A stretch of DNA of 7,605 nucleotides from Prevotellaceae bacterium (GTDB taxonomy: Bacteria > Bacteroidota > Bacteroidia > Bacteroidales > UBA932). The notes under the pieces are model-generated. The model did no database searches, was not told where the DNA came from, and saw only the letters and a list, made by a program, of their open reading frames with translations. The number at the start of each line of letters is the position of its first letter. The first letter of the stretch is position 1. Location: NCBI GenBank assembly GCA_031258755.1, contig JAIRMK010000169.1, positions 1 through 7,605 on the forward strand, written 5' to 3'. Shown in pieces: positions 5,478 to 7,605 of the stretch. The position numbers were made by a program, and so were the translations under genes.

Positions 5478-5843
5478 TTACAGTACCTCCGGCGCTAATG
5501 AAACAATCTTCATGTAATTTTCGCGCAGTTCGCGGGCCACCGGCCCGAAGATGCGCGTTCCGCGCACTTCGCCCTGTGCATTGAGCAGCACGCAGGCGTT
5601 CTCGTCAAAACGGATGTAGGAACCGTCGGCGCGGCGGATTTCTTTTTTCGTGCGCACCACCACGGCTTTTGACACGGAGCCTTTTTTTGCTTCCCCGCCG
5701 GGCATCGCGCTTTTCACGGCCACCACAATTTTGTCGCCTATGCCGGCATAGCGGCGGCGCGTTCCCCCCAGCACGCGGATGCAAAGCACTTCCTTCGCCC
5801 CGCTGTTGTCAGCCACCTGTAAGCGTGTTTCTTGTTGTATCAT
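5478..5843 (-). CDS. rplN: 50S ribosomal protein L14 (uL14)
   Basis: L14 lies at the subunit interface, forms bridges with 16S rRNA and contacts L19. The product from the ATG at 5843 is 121 residues, the family norm: MIQQETRLQVADNSGAKEVLCIRVLGG at the start, GDKIVVAVKSAMPGG (37-50), the signature RADGSYIRFDENACVLL (71-87), RGTRIFGPVARELRE (94-108) and the end SLAPEVL. A longer in-frame reading up to 5942 overlaps rpsQ and lacks homology, so it is rejected. The ATG is 2 nt after the rpsQ stop (TAG). Normally rplX follows directly; here the lipoprotein gene does. Confidence 0.98.
   Translation of the reverse strand: MIQQETRLQVADNSGAKEVLCIRVLGGTRRRYAGIGDKIVVAVKSAMPGGEAKKGSVSKAVVVRTKKEIRRADGSYIRFDENACVLLNAQGEVRGTRIFGPVARELRENYMKIVSLAPEVL
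5485..5490 (-). promoter_or_regulatory. Shine-Dalgarno sequence for the lipoprotein gene, inside rplN
   Basis: On the coding strand GGAGGT lies within the last sense codons of rplN (the P-E-V of APEVL) and 8 nt before the lipoprotein ATG, with the rplN TAA in between. The spacing is ideal. The codons are constrained by the conserved L14 tail, so the site may be a chance pre-existing one that the insertion exploits. Confidence 0.7.
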
Positions 5844-5845
5844 GG

Positions 5846-6100
5846 CTATTTCACTTTTTCTACTATTTCTACTAATCGCCAGCGTTTTGTTTTGCTCAAC
5901 GGGCGCGTCTCCATGATGCGTACCGTATCGCCTTCGCTGCACTCATTCTTCTCATCATGCGCTACAAACTTTGTGGTTTTATTTACGAATTTACCGTAAA
6001 TGGGGTGCTTTACTTTACGCCGTACAGCCACAACAATCGACTTTTGCATCTTGTTGCTTACCACCAGCCCTGTTCTTTCTTTACGAAGATTTCTTTCCAT
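5846..6100 (-). CDS. rpsQ: 30S ribosomal protein S17 (uS17)
   Basis: S17 is a primary 16S rRNA binder of the small-subunit body with an OB fold. The 84-residue product is full length: MERNLRKERTGLVVSNKMQKSIVVAV (1-26), the KHPIYGKFVNKTTKFVAHDE loop (31-50) and the signature GDTVRIMETRPLSKTKRWRLVEIV (57-80). The ATG at 6100 follows rpmC by 9 nt, and the stop is 2 nt before rplN. No Shine-Dalgarno sequence is visible. Order and spacing are as in other Bacteroidota. Confidence 0.98.
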   Translation of the reverse strand: MERNLRKERTGLVVSNKMQKSIVVAVRRKVKHPIYGKFVNKTTKFVAHDEKNECSEGDTVRIMETRPLSKTKRWRLVEIVEKVK

Positions 6101-6109
6101 CGGAAACCG

Positions 6110-6313
6110 TTATTTGTTGTTCTCGTTTTTTTCTTTTTGGCTCAAAACGGTGAGCATCCGTGCAATGTCTCTGCGTGTTTTACCTATCTTCGACATGTCC
6201 TCGATGGGCGACACGGCATGATTGAGCCTCATGCGCACATAGTTGGCTTTCTCCGTCTCAATGCGTTCTTGCAGGTCTTTCACCGATAATTCGCGTATTT
6301 CAGCAGCTTTCAT
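6110..6313 (-). CDS. rpmC: 50S ribosomal protein L29 (uL29)
   Basis: L29 is a small two-helix protein near the polypeptide exit tunnel that helps dock the signal recognition particle and trigger factor. The 67-residue product has MKAAEIRELSVKDLQERIETEKANYVRMRLNHAV in the first helix and the family signature KIGKTRRDIARMLTVLSQKE (42-61) in the second. The sequence AVSPIEDMSKI between the helices is typical of Bacteroidota. It lies 13 nt after rplP and 9 nt before rpsQ. The ATG at 6313 is the only sensible start; the leader is AT-rich without a Shine-Dalgarno sequence. Confidence 0.97.
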   Translation of the reverse strand: MKAAEIRELSVKDLQERIETEKANYVRMRLNHAVSPIEDMSKIGKTRRDIARMLTVLSQKEKNENNK

Positions 6314-6326
6314 GATTAAAATTGTT

Positions 6327-6746
6327 TTATTCGGTATAATCTCTACGTACTATAAACTTTGTAGTGACCGGTAATTTTTGCGCGCCGAGACGCAGTGCTT
6401 CTTTTGCCACGTTGATTGGAACGCCTTCGGCCTCAATTAAAATGCGCCCCGGCGTAACAGGACAAACAAATCCTTCGGGGGCGCCTTTTCCTTTACCCAT
6501 CCGCACTTCGGCGGGTTTCTTGGTAAAGGGTTTATCGGGAAATACGCGAATCCATATCTGGCCTTCACGCTTCATGTAACGTACCACAGCCTGACGGGCA
6601 GCTTCAATCTGCTGGCCGGTGAGCCAACATTCTTCCATCGTTTTAATGCCGAACGAGCCGAACGAGAGTTCGTGTCCCCGGTGGGCAATTCCTTTCATAC
6701 GGCCTTTCTGCTGCCTTCTGAACTTGGTTTTTTTAGGTTGTAACAT
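6327..6746 (-). CDS. rplP: 50S ribosomal protein L16 (uL16)
   Basis: L16 binds 23S rRNA close to the peptidyl transferase centre and A-site tRNA and is needed late in 50S assembly. The 139-residue product is full length: MLQPKKTKFRRQQKGRMKG (1-19), SFGSFGIKTMEECWLTGQQIEAAR (28-51), IWIRVFPDKPFTKKPAEVRMGKGKGAPEGFVCPVTPGRILIEAEGVP (64-110) and KLPVTTKFIVRRDY at the end. It normally follows rpsC in the S10 operon, often by only a few bases. Here the gene is first in its block, preceded by 359 bp without a coding gene that hold a strong promoter, so it heads a separate transcription unit. A weak AGAAGA sequence lies near the ATG. Confidence 0.98.
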   Translation of the reverse strand: MLQPKKTKFRRQQKGRMKGIAHRGHELSFGSFGIKTMEECWLTGQQIEAARQAVVRYMKREGQIWIRVFPDKPFTKKPAEVRMGKGKGAPEGFVCPVTPGRILIEAEGVPINVAKEALRLGAQKLPVTTKFIVRRDYTE

Positions 6747-6856
6747 TGTCTTCTAAACGTTTAACGTAACACAAATAGCCGAATAAAACCCGCACTATTT
6801 CACTAAATATCATAATAATAAACACATACGCAGTTTCACACAGAAAAAGCGGGTTG

Positions 6857-6887
6857 CAAAGGTAGTAAGATTTTCGGAATTTACAAA
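6857..6887 (-). promoter_or_regulatory. Bacteroidota-type promoter driving the rplP operon
   Basis: On the minus strand TTTG (6887-6884) and TACCTTTG (6864-6857) are separated by 19 bp. This is an exact match to the known Bacteroidota primary sigma factor consensus (TTTG at -33, TAnnTTTG at -7). Transcription would start near 6850, giving a leader of about 105 nt before rplP. It explains how the block is expressed without the rest of the S10 operon upstream. Confidence 0.85.
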
Positions 6888-7041
6888 CAAGATTTGAACA
6901 TTTTTTTACTTTTCTTTGAAAAACAAGAAAGGGCGCCCGGCCGGAAATCCATAAGACCTTGATTGCCATTATGAAAAATTTGGAAATAAAAATCACATAT
7001 TACATTGTATTTTTACTTGAATTATTACTTTTAATAAAAAG

Positions 7042-7073
7042 TTTTCATATATTATAATTTATTTATACTTTTG
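7042..7073 (+). promoter_or_regulatory. Possible promoter of the HigA-like regulator gene
   Basis: TACTTTTG at 7066-7073 matches the Bacteroidota -7 box TAnnTTTG. The -33 position is weak (TTTT at 7042-7045, 20 bp upstream). Transcription would start near 7080, about 26 nt before the ATG. The palindrome ATTATAAT (7051-7058) lies between the boxes and could be part of an operator for autorepression, as is usual for HigA proteins; this is inference. Confidence 0.6.
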
Positions 7074-7105
7074 TAAAGCGAAAATAAGGATGGAGATAGT
7101 TAAAT

Positions 7106-7519
7106 ATGAATTTGCAAACACTAACAAAAATCGAAACAAAGGAGCAGTACGACGCCGTCCGCAACCGGGTAGACAAACTTATTGAGGAAGCCACGGAAAA
7201 AGGTGTATTAGAATCCGACGTCGATAATGAATATGTGCGCGAAATCGGCAGGCTTGGCATACTGGGGGCGCGGTATGAAAAGGAACATATTCAATTCAAA
7301 CATCTTAAAATACGAGAAAAATCGCCATTAATAAAGAATATCGAGGACACGATGTATGCCAAAGATTTAAAACAAAAAGACGTGGCGGAGCTTATAGGAA
7401 TAAATGAACCCACCCTTTCTCAAATAATGTGCGGGAAACGACCAATATCTATGCGCATAGCCAAACGGTTATACCACTCCCTGCAAATAGACCCCAAGTT
7501 GATTGTGGAGTATGCCTGA
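7106..7519 (+). CDS. HigA-like antitoxin / XRE-family transcriptional regulator
   Basis: The 137-residue product has two parts. Residues 1-66 resemble the N-terminal region of Bacteroidota HigA-type antitoxins (KIETKEQYDAVRNRVDKLIEEA... ending GARYEKEHI). Residues 72-137 form a Cro/C1-type helix-turn-helix: LKQKDVAELIGINEPTLSQIMCGKRPIS at 88-115, followed by AKRLYHSLQIDPKLIVEYA. Such proteins bind their own promoter and neutralise a RelE-like HigB toxin normally encoded just upstream. Here the upstream 359 bp contains no toxin gene and no recognisable remnant, so this is an orphan within the window; a toxin downstream, past the right edge, cannot be excluded. The ATG at 7106 is chosen because it fits the family's N-terminus; the earlier ATG at 7090 is in another frame. 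It is transcribed divergently from rplP. The call is good as to family, weaker as to the name HigA. Confidence 0.85.
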   Translation: MNLQTLTKIETKEQYDAVRNRVDKLIEEATEKGVLESDVDNEYVREIGRLGILGARYEKEHIQFKHLKIREKSPLIKNIEDTMYAKDLKQKDVAELIGINEPTLSQIMCGKRPISMRIAKRLYHSLQIDPKLIVEYA

Positions 7520-7527
7520 AAACGTAC

Positions 7528-7554
7528 AAGCCGCTCCAATGCTTGGGGCGGCTT
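7528..7554. terminator. Hairpin after the regulator gene, probable terminator
   Basis: AAGCCGCTCC (7528-7537) pairs with GGGGCGGCTT (7545-7554), a 10-bp stem with one G-U pair and a 7-nt loop, starting 9 nt after the TGA. It is followed by a pyrimidine-rich CCTTTCCTT and not a clean T-run, so it is a reasonable but not classical intrinsic terminator. Confidence 0.65.
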
Positions 7555-7559
7555 CCTTT

Positions 7560-7604
7560 CCTTAAGCCCAATCAATTCTATGTTTTTTTAACCAAAGCTT
7601 AAGG
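7560..7604. repeat. Short inverted repeat at the right edge
   Basis: CCTTAAGC (7560-7567) and GCTTAAGG (7597-7604) are perfect 8-bp inverted copies separated by 29 bp that include a run of seven T. It could be part of a second transcription stop or an element edge cut by the window end; the sequence does not decide. Confidence 0.5.
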
Positions 7605-7605
7605 A

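Larger units (their letters stand above)
6747..7105. other. Divergent intergenic region replacing rpsC-rplV upstream of rplP
   Basis: This 359-bp stretch holds no convincing gene. It carries the minus-strand promoter for rplP at 6857-6887, a possible plus-strand promoter for the regulator gene at 7042-7073, and a short GC-rich palindromic patch at 6931-6944 (GGGCGCCC overlapping CCGGCCGG) in very AT-rich surroundings. A 28-codon plus-strand reading frame (6971-7057) encodes a hydrophobic peptide but lacks support. The leader of the rplP transcript would be about 105 nt. No remnant of rpsC is recognisable. Confidence 0.75.

Noticed and set aside
3250..5500. Insertion sequence or transposon carrying the cassette
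   Set aside because: No transposase, terminal inverted repeats or target-site duplication could be found at the rplN and rplX junctions.
5844..5942. Longer rplN reading from 5942
   Set aside because: The extra 33 residues overlap rpsQ in another frame and have no L14 homology; the ATG at 5843 gives a normal L14.
6733..6996. Minus-strand 87-codon reading frame upstream of rplP
   Set aside because: It spans the strong rplP promoter, overlaps the rplP start and has no recognisable family; low-complexity hydrophobic translation of AT-rich DNA.
1..7605. CRISPR array, tRNA or rRNA genes
   Set aside because: No regularly spaced repeats of CRISPR size and no tRNA or rRNA-like segment were seen; the heptamer arrays are too short.

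Overview
The window comes from a member of the Bacteroidota, probably class Bacteroidia. The evidence is the wording of the ribosomal proteins (for example the L16, L14 and S17 signatures), a perfect Bacteroidota-type promoter (TTTG, 19 bp, TAnnTTTG), A-rich leaders without Shine-Dalgarno sequences before several genes, and two accessory families typical of this phylum. No narrower placement is justified from the sequence alone.

Positions 1-6746 form one block of minus-strand genes, read from right to left: rplP (L16), rpmC (L29), rpsQ (S17), rplN (L14), then two non-ribosomal genes, then rplX (L24), rplE (L5), rpsN (S14), rpsH (S8), rplF (L6), rplR (L18), rpsE (S5), and the first 17 codons of rpmD (L30), which runs off the left edge. 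This is the end of the S10 operon joined to the spc operon. Gene spacing is mostly 1-15 nt. The exceptions are two AT-rich spacers around rpsH (53 and 82 bp) that carry heptamer tandem repeats.

The main anomaly is the cassette at 3277-5476, inserted between rplN and rplX in the same orientation. The first gene encodes a 535-residue, probably surface-exposed lipoprotein with a Gly/Asn-rich linker, an InlB-type B-repeat-like domain and a C-terminal JAB/JAMM-like domain (HSH...SGRD). It starts one base after the rplN stop, and its Shine-Dalgarno sequence lies inside the last codons of rplN. The second gene encodes a secreted 194-residue protein resembling the DUF6705 family. The pair looks like an effector or surface protein with a small partner, wired into ribosomal protein transcription. 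The JAMM-like call is firm as a pattern; any toxin/immunity role is inference.

The second anomaly is at the right end. rplP should be preceded by rpsC, rplV and the rest of the S10 operon. Instead there is a 359-bp AT-rich intergenic region (6747-7105) with a strong promoter firing into rplP, and beyond it a divergent plus-strand gene for a HigA-like antitoxin/XRE regulator (7106-7519) with no toxin visible. The S10-spc supercluster therefore seems split here, with rplP as the head of a new transcription unit. A hairpin follows the regulator gene, and a short inverted repeat closes the window.
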